Shown here: positions 18,587 to 26,836 of the stretch, in pieces | Numbering within the stretch: the first letter of the stretch is position 1 | Layout of the letters: each line of letters begins with the position of its first letter | Assembly (NCBI GenBank): GCA_001771365.1 | Contig: METP01000046.1 | Span: forward strand, 1-55,751 | From: a candidate division WOR-1 bacterium RIFCSPLOWO2_02_FULL_46_20 | Lineage (GTDB): Bacteria; Margulisbacteria; WOR-1; O2-12-FULL-45-9 | DNA length: 55,751 nucleotides | Reading direction: 5' to 3' | Notes under the pieces: model-generated | Databases searched by the model: none | What the model was told of the DNA's origin: nothing | What the model saw: only the letters and a program-made list of their open reading frames with translations | Position numbers and translations under genes: made by a program

Positions 18587-19989
18587 AGATACTGTTTGTT
18601 TCGTCGGAGGTTGTCCCTTTTGCCAAGACCGGAGGACTGGCTGATGTGGCCGGCGCCTTACCCAAGGCTTTAAAAGAGTTGGGACACGATATCAGGCTCT
18701 TTATGCCGCGCTATAAAAAAATCGAGGCGGCCAATTTCGGTTTAAAGAAGGTTTCAGAGGAGATTTGGGAGGGAAAAATTCCCGGATCAGACGTTGTTAT
18801 CTATTTTTATGAAAATGAAAAATATTTCGGCGGCCGTGAAGAATTGTACCAGGTAAAAGGTGTTGATTACGAAGATAACCTGGAAAGATTCGCGGCTTTT
18901 TGCCAGGCAACGCTCCGGCTGCCGAAAGCTTTGAATTGGACACCGGAAATTATTCATTGCAACGACTGGCAATCAGCCTTGATTGCCGCTTACGTTAAGC
19001 TCGGCAGTGAGCCGATCTATAGCCGGATCGGGGTTGTCTATTCAATTCACAATATGGGTTATCTGGGTCTCTTCCCCAAGGAAAAAATGCCGGCCACCGG
19101 GTTGGGTTGGGATCAGTTCTCTACCGACAAACTGGAATTTTGGGGCAAAATTGCGCTGTCCAAGGCGGGCTTTATTTACGCGGATGTTATTAACACAGTT
19201 TCACAGACTTATGCCAAAGAGATCCAGACCGAAGAATATGGCCATGGGCTGGACGGCCTGATTCGGCATCGCAGCCGAGACGTTTATGGTATTGTCAACG
19301 GCTTGGATTACGATGTTTGGAACCCGGCAACTGACAAAAATATCCCCCAGCGTTATTCCACGATTTCGCTTTTGGGTAAGGCGGCAAACAAGGCTGCCCT
19401 GCAAAAGCAGAACAACCTGCCGCAAAAAAAGGAAACTCCGGTGATCGGCATGATAACGCGTCTGGCTGACCAGAAGGGCCTGGATATTTTAGCCGGCGCG
19501 CTTGACGAAATCATGAAACTAAAATGCCAGTTTATTGTTTTGGGAACAGGTGACCCACAGTATCATGAGCTATTAACGCGGGCCAAGCAAAAATATCCGG
19601 ATTACATCGGTGCCAACCTTAAGTTTGACGCCATGCAGGCCCAGCTGATCTATGCCGGCTCTGACATGTTCCTGATGCCATCGCGCTATGAACCTTGTGG
19701 GCTGGGGCAGTTGATCAGCTTTAAATATGGCACGATCCCGATCGTGCGAAAAACTGGCGGATTGGCTGATACGGTGCATAATTTTATCAGCAAAACAGGG
19801 GAAGGCGACGGTTTTGTCTTTCAGGAATACAGTTCGGCTGCTTTGCTGGATGCAGTTAAGCGCGCCATGGCTGCGTATAAGAAGAAGACGCTCTGGAAAA
19901 AATTGGTTGAGAAGGTAATGGACTATGATTATTCGTGGGGCACCTCGGCTAAACATTACCAGGAACTTTATGCCAGGGCTCGTAAGTAA
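18583..19989 (+). CDS. glgA: Glycogen synthase
   Basis: GlgA (GT5) extends alpha-1,4-glucan from ADP-glucose. The 468-residue protein has the N-terminal KTGGLADVAGALPKAL substrate loop, IIHCNDWQSAL and, in the C-terminal Rossmann domain, SRYEPCGLGQLISFKYGTIPIVRKTGGLADTV. It overlaps the upstream fusion gene by four bases and has GGAGGG upstream, so the three genes form one unit. No separate GlgC pyrophosphorylase gene is present here. Confidence 0.95.
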   Translation: MKILFVSSEVVPFAKTGGLADVAGALPKALKELGHDIRLFMPRYKKIEAANFGLKKVSEEIWEGKIPGSDVVIYFYENEKYFGGREELYQVKGVDYEDNLERFAAFCQATLRLPKALNWTPEIIHCNDWQSALIAAYVKLGSEPIYSRIGVVYSIHNMGYLGLFPKEKMPATGLGWDQFSTDKLEFWGKIALSKAGFIYADVINTVSQTYAKEIQTEEYGHGLDGLIRHRSRDVYGIVNGLDYDVWNPATDKNIPQRYSTISLLGKAANKAALQKQNNLPQKKETPVIGMITRLADQKGLDILAGALDEIMKLKCQFIVLGTGDPQYHELLTRAKQKYPDYIGANLKFDAMQAQLIYAGSDMFLMPSRYEPCGLGQLISFKYGTIPIVRKTGGLADTVHNFISKTGEGDGFVFQEYSSAALLDAVKRAMAAYKKKTLWKKLVEKVMDYDYSWGTSAKHYQELYARARK

Positions 19990-19995
19990 AGGGGC

Positions 19996-20024
19996 TTGAC
20001 TTTGTCATGACGGAAGATTAGAAT
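19996..20024 (+). promoter_or_regulatory. Internal promoter before the winged-helix/GH57/malQ genes
   Basis: TTGACT (19996-20001), a 17-base spacer and TAGAAT (20019-20024) form a good promoter in the gap after glgA. The downstream gene has a strong AAGGAGG site. It would allow the second half of the glycogen island to be transcribed separately. Confidence 0.65.
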
Positions 20025-20052
20025 TCTATTCGGTTGTTATAAGGAGGAATAT

Positions 20053-20283
20053 ATGCAAGAACAAATCGGGCGAACGGCGGGAAAAGTTTGGGAAACCCTG
20101 GGACAAAAAGGTGAAATTAATATGGAGATGCTGCCCAAAGTGATCAAAGAAAAAAGTGAAGTAACTTTTCAGGCTCTGGGTTGGCTGGCTCACGAAGGCA
20201 AGATCATTTACCATAAGAAGGGAGACAAAAGCTTCGTAGCGCTTTCGCTGCCTGAACAAGAGGTTTTTAAGACTGCCCATTGA
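20053..20283 (+). CDS. Small winged-helix protein (DUF2582-like)
   Basis: A 76-residue protein whose layout (GRTAGKVWETLGQKGEINMEMLPKVI, then VTFQALGWLAHEGKIIYHKKGDKSFVAL) matches the small winged helix-turn-helix DUF2582 type. It starts after a strong ribosome binding site and its TGA overlaps the TTG start of the GH57 gene. It could be a DNA-binding regulator of the glycogen genes, but neither target nor ligand can be read from sequence. Confidence 0.7.
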   Translation: MQEQIGRTAGKVWETLGQKGEINMEMLPKVIKEKSEVTFQALGWLAHEGKIIYHKKGDKSFVALSLPEQEVFKTAH

Positions 20284-22712
20284 GCCGATATGTATGTATC
20301 CATGGCCATTTTTATCAGCCTCCGAGAGAGAATCCCTGGCTGGAAGAGATTGAGCTTCAGGAGTCGGCTTATCCTTATCACGACTGGAATCAACGCGTAA
20401 CCGCTGAGTGCTATGCTCCCAATGTTGCTTCTCGCATCCTTAATCACGACAACAAAATCATTAATATTATTAACAACTATTCAAAAATCAGTTTTAATTT
20501 TGGGCCCACTCTTCTTTCCTGGCTGGACAAAAAAGAGCCGGATGTATATTCCGCCATCCTGGATGCTGACATTTTAAGTCAGCAAAATTTTACCGGCCAC
20601 GGTTCAGCCCTAGCCCAGGTCTACAACCATATGATTATGCCATTAGCCAATAGCCGTGATAAGGAAACACAGATTGTTTGGGGGATCAAGGATTTTGAAT
20701 ATCGCTTTAAGCGGAAACCCGAAGGTATGTGGCTGGCGGAAACTGCCGTCGATCTAGAAACCCTGGAACTTATGGCAAAACATGGCATCCGGTTCACGAT
20801 TCTGGCGCCAAACCAGGCTAAACGGATCCGTAAGATAGGCAGTAAAAGCTGGAGGGATGTTAGCGGTGGACGAGTTAACCCCAAATCTCCCTATTTGGTC
20901 AATCTTTCGTCCGGCCAAAAAATAGTGATTTTTTTCTATGATGGGCCCGTCTCTCAGGACGTGGCTTTTGCCGGTTTGTTGAATAACGGCGAGAACTTTG
21001 GCAACCGGCTGGCCGGTGCTTTTGTGGATCAAGAAAATGAACCACAGCTGGTGCACATTGCTACTGATGGCGAGTCTTACGGCCACCATCACCGGAACGG
21101 GGAAATGGCGCTTTCCTATTGTCTATATCATATCGAGAATAATGGTTTGGCTGAGTTAACCAATTATGGCGCTTATCTGGCAGAGAACGAACCAGTATAT
21201 GAAGCCGAGATCTTTGAGAATTCGTCCTGGAGCTGCGCCCATGGCGTGGAGCGTTGGAAAGCTGATTGCGGCTGCAATTCCGGCTGTCATCAGGGTTGGC
21301 GCCAGCAATGGCGCGCCCCGCTCAGGCAGGCGATGGATTGGTTAAGGGACGAATTGGTCAAGATTTACGAGCTGGAGATGTCGACACTGGTCAAGGATCC
21401 CTGGCGGGCAAGGAATGATTATATTGAAGTTATTCTAAATCGATCCGAAGAAAACAATGAACTGTTCCTGACCAGGCAAGCGGGCGCGAAACTTGCCTGG
21501 CAGAAACAGGTCAAGGCGCGGCAGTTGCTGGAGATGCAGCGTTATGCCATGCTCATGTTCACGAGTTGCGGTTGGTTTTTTGACGACGTTTCAGGGATAG
21601 AGACCGTTCAGATCATACTTTATGCCTCACGGGCTATCCAGCTGGCGCAAGAGATAAGCGGAATTAATTTTGAGTCAGCTTTTGTGAAAAAACTGGAACA
21701 GGCCTCGGGCAATCTGCCTGCTCTTGCCAATGGCGCAGAGGCTTACAAAAGGTATGTCAAGCCCGAAATCCTTGACCTTTCGAGAGTTGGTGCGCATTAC
21801 GCGATTTCTTCCCTGTTTGAGGATTATCCTGCCAATGTCAAGCTCTTTTGCTACTGGGTAGACAAACAATCTTTTGAGCGGTTGGAGAAAAACAACGCAA
21901 AACTGGCGGTGGGTAAGGCACACATCTATTCCACCCTGACGGCAGAAGAGCTTGATGTCTGCTTTGCTGTCGTGCATTTGGGTGGCGAAGAATTTTTTGG
22001 CGGGGTCAATTATTGCGGCAAAAACGGCAATTTTGATGACATGGTTAAAAGGATCAAAGAAGTCTTTTTAACCGATGGCCGAGAAAAAGTTAAATCTTTA
22101 CTTGACGATTATTTTATCCACAATAATTATTCGCTCCGACATCTCTTTTGTGATGAACAGCGAAAGATCCTTAGTCTGGTAGCCAAGCCGGCTTTTGAAG
22201 AGATTAAAGAGTCGCTGCGCCTGATCTTTGAGAAACATTACCAGACTATCCGAGGCATGAACAAGCTGCGGATCCACCTGCCGATGGCGCTTTATACTAC
22301 GGCCAAATTTGTGATCAATAATGAGCTACGGCAATTGCTGGAGGCGGACGAATTTAATCATGCCCGTTTTCAAAAAGTTGTCGAAGAGTTCAAGGACTGG
22401 CCGATAAAACTGGACCGCAAAACCATTATCTATCATGCTTCGCTGGTGATCAATCGCCTGGTGGAAAAGTGTTTTGCTTTTCCCGAGAATATCAATTGGC
22501 TTAAGCAGGTTAATTTGACACTCCAGGTTTTTCTTGGCCCGCCGTTGGGGTTGAACCTTAATCTTTGGCGAGCCCAAAATCTTTATTTTAAGATTGGTCA
22601 AAAACTTTATGCCGTGATGTCAAATAAAGAAGCTAAGGGATCAGAAGACGCCAGTCGCTGGAGACAGGAATTTGATAGGTTGGGAGAATATCTTAAAGTC
22701 AGGGTTAGATAA
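20280..22712 (+). CDS. GH57 family glycoside hydrolase with DUF3536 region
   Basis: An 810-residue GH57 protein, a family of alpha-glucan hydrolases and transferases. The N-terminus has the typical CIHGHFYQPPRENPW start, GHGSALAQVYNHMIMPLA and the motif GMWLAETAVD containing the probable catalytic glutamate. ATDGESYGHHHRNGE supplies the second conserved acidic region. The C-terminal half corresponds to the DUF3536-like extension. The start is TTG, overlapping the stop of the winged-helix gene, as no ATG lies nearby. It probably trims or rearranges glycogen along with MalQ; substrate is inferred from context. Confidence 0.87.
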   Translation: MSRYVCIHGHFYQPPRENPWLEEIELQESAYPYHDWNQRVTAECYAPNVASRILNHDNKIINIINNYSKISFNFGPTLLSWLDKKEPDVYSAILDADILSQQNFTGHGSALAQVYNHMIMPLANSRDKETQIVWGIKDFEYRFKRKPEGMWLAETAVDLETLELMAKHGIRFTILAPNQAKRIRKIGSKSWRDVSGGRVNPKSPYLVNLSSGQKIVIFFYDGPVSQDVAFAGLLNNGENFGNRLAGAFVDQENEPQLVHIATDGESYGHHHRNGEMALSYCLYHIENNGLAELTNYGAYLAENEPVYEAEIFENSSWSCAHGVERWKADCGCNSGCHQGWRQQWRAPLRQAMDWLRDELVKIYELEMSTLVKDPWRARNDYIEVILNRSEENNELFLTRQAGAKLAWQKQVKARQLLEMQRYAMLMFTSCGWFFDDVSGIETVQIILYASRAIQLAQEISGINFESAFVKKLEQASGNLPALANGAEAYKRYVKPEILDLSRVGAHYAISSLFEDYPANVKLFCYWVDKQSFERLEKNNAKLAVGKAHIYSTLTAEELDVCFAVVHLGGEEFFGGVNYCGKNGNFDDMVKRIKEVFLTDGREKVKSLLDDYFIHNNYSLRHLFCDEQRKILSLVAKPAFEEIKESLRLIFEKHYQTIRGMNKLRIHLPMALYTTAKFVINNELRQLLEADEFNHARFQKVVEEFKDWPIKLDRKTIIYHASLVINRLVEKCFAFPENINWLKQVNLTLQVFLGPPLGLNLNLWRAQNLYFKIGQKLYAVMSNKEAKGSEDASRWRQEFDRLGEYLKVRVR

Positions 22713-24217
22713 TGATCAGAGATCGTGGCAGCGGGATTTTATTGCATATTACCTCTTTACCGTCGCCTTATGGTATTGGCGACCTGGGCCCGGGGGCTTT
22801 TAGTTTTGCTGATTTTTTGGCTAAGGCTGGTCAATCCTTTTGGCAGGTTTTGCCGCTTTGCCCCACGGATTCGGCCAGTGGCAACTCTCCTTACAGCAGC
22901 AATTCGGCTTTTGCCGGAAATATCTTGTTAATCAGTCCTGAGCTGCTGGTGGTGGACGGATTTTTATCCCAAAAGGAATTGAAGACCGCGTCTGATCTTC
23001 CGGCCGATTGCTCCGATTATCAAGAGGCCATCCCATACAAAATCAAGTTACTGGACCTGGCTTATGATAATTTCCGTCGCGGCAAAAAACTGCGCCAGGA
23101 GTTCTCGGGTTTTTGTTTGGCCAATTCCTCCTGGCTGGATAATTTTGCCGTTTTTGTGGTATTAAAGACGAAGCGCTTTGGTTGGACTGCCTGGGGCAGT
23201 TGGGATAGCGCTTTGCGTGATCGTCAGCCGAAGCAGCTTGAGGCGGCCAAGCGGGAGTATGTCCAGGCCATTGAACGCGAAAAGTTCTTTCAATACATTT
23301 TTTATAAGCAATGGTCTGAATTGCGAAAATATTGTAATAGCAAAGGCGTTAAGTTGATTGGGGATATCCCGATCTATGTTTCTTATGACAGCGCGGATGT
23401 TTGGGAACACAGACAAATTTTTAAACTGGACGAGAACGGACAGTTAGCCGCCTTGGCCGGTGTGCCGCCGGATTATTTTAGCCGGACCGGACAATTGTGG
23501 GGTAATCCAGTTTATCGCTGGGAGGTACTTAAACAGCAGTCATATAAATGGTGGTTGCAGCGGCTGGAGCATAACCTGGGTCTTTATGATGTGGTTAGGA
23601 TTGATCACTTTCGCGGTTTTGTCAGCTATTGGGAAGTACCGGCGGGAGAAGTAACCGCGGTTAACGGCCGCTGGGTCAAAGCCCCGGCAGAAGATTTCTT
23701 TGCTGCGGCAATCCGGAAGCTGCCGGACCTGGATTTAATCGCTGAAGATCTGGGCACTATTACCGATGAGGTCAAGGAAATCATGACGCAGTTTGGCTTT
23801 CCCGGCATGAAGATATTACTGTTCGCTTTTGGCGGGGACTTGAAAAAACACCCTTATTTGCCGCACAATTATTCTGAAAACTGCGTGGTTTATACCGGCA
23901 CCCATGACAATAGTACAGTTAGAGGCTGGTACGAAAACATAGCTTTGCCTCACGAGAAAAAAAATCTGGCTGAGTACCTGGGCCATTGTCCATCACCTGG
24001 CCAGGTTAATTGGGATTTGATTAAACTGGCGCTAAACTCCGAAGCTAAGCTTTCGATTTTTCCGCTACAGGATATTCTCGGCTTAGGCAATGAAGCCAGG
24101 ATGAATGTCCCCTCCCAAAGCCACGGCAACTGGCAGTGGCGGGTTTTGGCCAGCCAACTCGATCGCTCAATTGCCGAGCGCTTGCGGCAATTAACCATAT
24201 TGTCCAAGCGAGATTGA
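22712..24217 (+). CDS. malQ: 4-alpha-glucanotransferase
   Basis: MalQ (GH77) transfers alpha-1,4-glucan segments between maltodextrins during glycogen breakdown. The 501-residue protein starts with GSGILLHITSLPSPYGIGDLG and PLCPTDSASGNSPYSSNSAFAGN. The catalytic residues lie in VVRIDHFRGF (nucleophile Asp), LIAEDLGTIT (acid/base Glu) and YTGTHDNSTVRGW (Asp). It overlaps the GH57 stop by one base and is followed directly by tlyA (TGA then ATG). Confidence 0.96.
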   Translation: MIRDRGSGILLHITSLPSPYGIGDLGPGAFSFADFLAKAGQSFWQVLPLCPTDSASGNSPYSSNSAFAGNILLISPELLVVDGFLSQKELKTASDLPADCSDYQEAIPYKIKLLDLAYDNFRRGKKLRQEFSGFCLANSSWLDNFAVFVVLKTKRFGWTAWGSWDSALRDRQPKQLEAAKREYVQAIEREKFFQYIFYKQWSELRKYCNSKGVKLIGDIPIYVSYDSADVWEHRQIFKLDENGQLAALAGVPPDYFSRTGQLWGNPVYRWEVLKQQSYKWWLQRLEHNLGLYDVVRIDHFRGFVSYWEVPAGEVTAVNGRWVKAPAEDFFAAAIRKLPDLDLIAEDLGTITDEVKEIMTQFGFPGMKILLFAFGGDLKKHPYLPHNYSENCVVYTGTHDNSTVRGWYENIALPHEKKNLAEYLGHCPSPGQVNWDLIKLALNSEAKLSIFPLQDILGLGNEARMNVPSQSHGNWQWRVLASQLDRSIAERLRQLTILSKRD

Positions 24218-25030
24218 ATGAAGAAAAGATTGGATCAACTTTTAGTAGAGAAAGAACTTTTCGCATCGCGCTCAAAAGCCCAGGCCGCGATTATGGCTGG
24301 TCAGGTCTATGTTAATGGCCAGAAAAGTGATAAGGCCGGAAAACTTTTCTCTGCTGACGCGCGAATTGAGATCAAAGGAAACCTTTGTCCTTACGTTAGT
24401 CGTGGGGGGGTGAAGCTTGAGAGGGCGCTTGATGAGTTTAGGGTTGAAGTAAAAGACAAAATCTGCCTGGACATAGGTGCTTCGACCGGCGGATTTACCG
24501 ATTGTCTGCTTCAGCGCGGCGCCGCTAAAGTTTATGCTATTGATGTTGGTTATGGACAGCTTGCCTGGAAGCTTCGTCAGGAGGAGCGGGTTGTGGTTGT
24601 TGAGAAAACTAATGTTCGACACCTAGTTCCAGAAAATTTTTATTCTCGTTACTCGTTACCTGCCTGCCGCCTGCCTGCCGGTAGGCAGGGGAAGGCGCGA
24701 CCAATTACTCATTACCCAGCGCTTGCTGTTGTTGACGTTTCCTTTATTTCTCTGGCAAAGGTTTTGCCGGCGGTTTACAGCTTATTGGCTGACAAAGCAG
24801 AAATCATTGCTCTAATTAAACCTCAGTTTGAGGCGAAGCGAGAACAAGTTGGCAAGGGTGGGATAGTTCGGAGCGAGGAGATTCGAAGTGAAGTAGTTGA
24901 GAAAGTAAAAACTGAGGCCAAGGCTGTAGGTTTCAAGGTTAAAGGTCTTATCCAATCGCCAATCACCGGCGCTGATGGAAACGTTGAATTTTTGCTTCTT
25001 TTGACAAAAGGGGATATAATTTCCCTGTAA
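24218..25030 (+). CDS. tlyA: TlyA family rRNA 2'-O-methyltransferase/hemolysin-like protein
   Basis: The 270-residue protein has an N-terminal S4 RNA-binding domain (RLDQLLVEKELFASRSKAQA) and an FtsJ-like methyltransferase domain with SAM motif CLDIGASTGGFTDCLLQRGA and VVDVSFISL, so it likely methylates ribosomal RNA. A segment of roughly 25 residues, about 142-166, is encoded by a palindrome-bearing insertion (24649-24717) in a loop that is short in normal TlyA. It is followed by a membrane protein gene and nadK, a frequent tlyA-nadK neighbourhood. Confidence 0.9.
   Translation: MKKRLDQLLVEKELFASRSKAQAAIMAGQVYVNGQKSDKAGKLFSADARIEIKGNLCPYVSRGGVKLERALDEFRVEVKDKICLDIGASTGGFTDCLLQRGAAKVYAIDVGYGQLAWKLRQEERVVVVEKTNVRHLVPENFYSRYSLPACRLPAGRQGKARPITHYPALAVVDVSFISLAKVLPAVYSLLADKAEIIALIKPQFEAKREQVGKGGIVRSEEIRSEVVEKVKTEAKAVGFKVKGLIQSPITGADGNVEFLLLLTKGDIISL
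24661..24690 (+). repeat. Palindromic element inside tlyA
   Basis: The near-perfect palindrome CCTGCCTGCCGGTAGGCAGG lies at 24670-24689, preceded by a partial CTGCCTGCCG repeat. Imperfect direct repeats TTACTCGTTACC (24649-24660) and TTACTCATTACC (24705-24716) flank it. The whole stretch is read in frame as LPACRLPAGRQG, a peptide pattern typical of such insertions. Confidence 0.7.
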
Positions 25031-25560
25031 TGCAACAGATCCTAATCTCTTTATTGGTCGGTATTCTTCTGGGCTTGTTTATTTTCTTTTTTATCAGTCA
25101 AGCGCGTCAGCGACAACAGCTGGCCAAAGCAGAGCCCACTCGTTTTTCAGAAAAGGAAGCGGAGGGCTTGCTTGGTCAAGCGGGTTATCGGATTTTAGAT
25201 AAGCAATTTAAAGAAACAATTATTACCAATATAGACGGTAAAGACCATGTTGGTTATCTGCTGGCGGATTATACGGTTCAAAGGGATAAAGATAAATTCG
25301 TGGTAGTAATCAAAACGGGGGAAGGGGAGGGGGATCCCAATGAGCCGGTTTTTCGGAGAAAACTTATGGAATACCGGCTGGCTTTTAAAGACTACGGGAT
25401 TTTGGTTTTGGATGTTGGCCGCGGCGAGCTGCACGAAGTTCATTTTCGCTTTCCTCATGAACGAAATATCGACTTTTTCTTTAGATTCTTAACCGCCCTG
25501 TTTATTGTTTTTGGCGTCATTGGTATAATCTGGCTGCTGATCAGCTTAAAGCTTTTCTAA
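25030..25560 (+). CDS. Two-pass membrane protein with a possible nuclease-like soluble domain
   Basis: A 176-residue protein with transmembrane segments at about 4-23 (ILISLLVGILLGLFIFFFIS) and 153-175, framing a soluble domain. That domain (ADYTVQRDKDKFVVVIKTG, then FRRKLMEYRLAFKDYGILVLDV) recalls the PD-(D/E)xK fold, but the E of the E-x-K motif appears to be isoleucine, so catalysis is doubtful. It overlaps the tlyA stop by one base and precedes nadK by ten bases. I do not recognise a named family. Confidence 0.55.
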   Translation: MQQILISLLVGILLGLFIFFFISQARQRQQLAKAEPTRFSEKEAEGLLGQAGYRILDKQFKETIITNIDGKDHVGYLLADYTVQRDKDKFVVVIKTGEGEGDPNEPVFRRKLMEYRLAFKDYGILVLDVGRGELHEVHFRFPHERNIDFFFRFLTALFIVFGVIGIIWLLISLKLF

Positions 25561-25570
25561 GGAGGAGCCC

Positions 25571-26332
25571 ATGACAACCATAGGAGTCATTTATAAAAAA
25601 GAAGATAAATTAATAGCCGGCACGGCCAGGCAGGTGATTAAAGAACTTGAAGGAAAAGGTTATACGCTCGACCTTAACAAGGCAAAATTTGTTATTACTT
25701 TGGGTGGGGACGGCACGATCTTGCGGGCCGCCAGGCTTTTGGCTGAAAAGAAAATACCAATATTAAGCATACACATGGGCGGGCTTGGTTTTATGGCGGA
25801 GATCGAACTGCATAAGCTGGATGAAGCTTTGGCGCTGGTTAAAAAAGGAAAATTTACCATTGATGAAAGGATGATGATGGAGGCCCAGGTTGGAGGCAGA
25901 AAAATGACCGCCCTCAATGACATTGTTATTTGCAAAAGCGGTATTGCCCGGGTTATTAAGCTTGAGCTGAAAGGGGTTGCCGAATACACGGCTGACGGCA
26001 TGATTTTTTCTACGGCAACCGGCTCAACCGCTTATAATTTATCAGCCGGCGGCCCCATTCTTACTCCGGAATCAAAAAGCATCGTTGTTTCAGCCATTTG
26101 TCCGCACAGCATAAGCAACCGTTCTATTGTGATGGATGGGCCGATTGATGTTGTCTTAAACAGAGGGAAAGAAACACTCTTAACGGCTGACGGGCAGCAC
26201 ATGGTTCCGCTGCGTGAAGGGCAAAAAATCCGCATCCAGACATCAGAATTAAAGGCCAGATTTATACGATTGCGAGGTGCCAGGTTTTTTGAACGGATAA
26301 AAGAGGCTTTTGGTTTTGGGCCGAATGTTTAG
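25571..26332 (+). CDS. nadK: NAD kinase
   Basis: NAD kinase phosphorylates NAD to NADP. The 253-residue protein has the GGDGT motif (ITLGGDGTILRAARLL), the NE/D-like ALNDIVICK motif and the glycine-rich ATGSTAYNLSAGGPI loop. A strong AAGGAGGAG site precedes the ATG. It is the last gene of the long plus-strand island and ends four bases into a convergent small gene. Confidence 0.95.
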   Translation: MTTIGVIYKKEDKLIAGTARQVIKELEGKGYTLDLNKAKFVITLGGDGTILRAARLLAEKKIPILSIHMGGLGFMAEIELHKLDEALALVKKGKFTIDERMMMEAQVGGRKMTALNDIVICKSGIARVIKLELKGVAEYTADGMIFSTATGSTAYNLSAGGPILTPESKSIVVSAICPHSISNRSIVMDGPIDVVLNRGKETLLTADGQHMVPLREGQKIRIQTSELKARFIRLRGARFFERIKEAFGFGPNV

Positions 26333-26538
26333 TTTCCGTACACGCCGCTGTTCATGTCAGCGATCTTAGTTAGATCATCCACCAGCAGGAAGTAAACCGG
26401 GTTAGACAGGTTTGGTGCGGCGGTGATGGGGAAGCGGGTAAAGAGCGTTATCTTGTGCATTTCGGTGTGAGACAACTTCTCCAGGTAATTTATAAAAGCC
26501 TGTTTTTCAATTGTTTCTATTATTTTTGCATTATCCAT
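26329..26538 (-). CDS. Small protein of unknown function (69 aa)
   Basis: A 69-residue frame from MDNAKIIETIEKQ ending SGVYGN, with no signal peptide or membrane segment. The start at 26538 is chosen since TATAAT (26546-26551) lies seven bases upstream, as in other near-leaderless genes here; an in-frame ATG at 26547 overlaps that box. It contains FINYLEKLSHTEMHKI and FLLVDDLTKIAD. No family recognised. Confidence 0.5.
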   Translation of the reverse strand: MDNAKIIETIEKQAFINYLEKLSHTEMHKITLFTRFPITAAPNLSNPVYFLLVDDLTKIADMNSGVYGN

Positions 26539-26545
26539 TGTTCTC

Positions 26546-26551
26546 ATTATA
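26546..26551 (-). promoter_or_regulatory. -10 box, leaderless promoter of small gene
   Basis: Minus-strand TATAAT seven bases before the ATG at 26538. No -35 box is clear. Confidence 0.4.
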
Positions 26552-26557
26552 CTCGCC

Positions 26558-26752
26558 TTAAATAATCGCCTTTTTGCCGGCTTCGCGCTTTAAAAATATA
26601 TCTGAAAAGACTTTAACGAATTGACTGGGGGAAGCGACCCTTTCCCTCTCAATATGCATGGCATCTTGAACATAATTAGCCCGTTTAGCCTTCCCTTGTT
26701 GGCTAATTGAGACTACATCGTAATTGCTTTTATCTACATATCCTTGTTCCAT
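26558..26752 (-). CDS. Small protein of unknown function (64 aa)
   Basis: A 64-residue charged protein starting MEQGYVDKSNYDVVSISQQGKAK and ending with a basic tail. A GAGGGG-like site lies about eight bases before the ATG. It sits between the 69-residue gene and a 314-residue unknown gene on the same strand; the 85 bases upstream are A+T-rich and may hold a promoter. No family recognised; coding status is moderate. Confidence 0.4.
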   Translation of the reverse strand: MEQGYVDKSNYDVVSISQQGKAKRANYVQDAMHIERERVASPSQFVKVFSDIFLKREAGKKAII

Positions 26753-26836
26753 TGTCTTTACCCCTCATATATATATCGACACATTCCAAAGAAAATTTCA
26801 CACATTTTATAATTTGACTTAGAACAACTCTCATGA

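Noticed and set aside
20280-22712. Possible second Rex sites (for example TTGTGA stretches near 22.1-22.3 kb)
   Set aside because: They lie within genes and have no matching TCACAA half at the right spacing.
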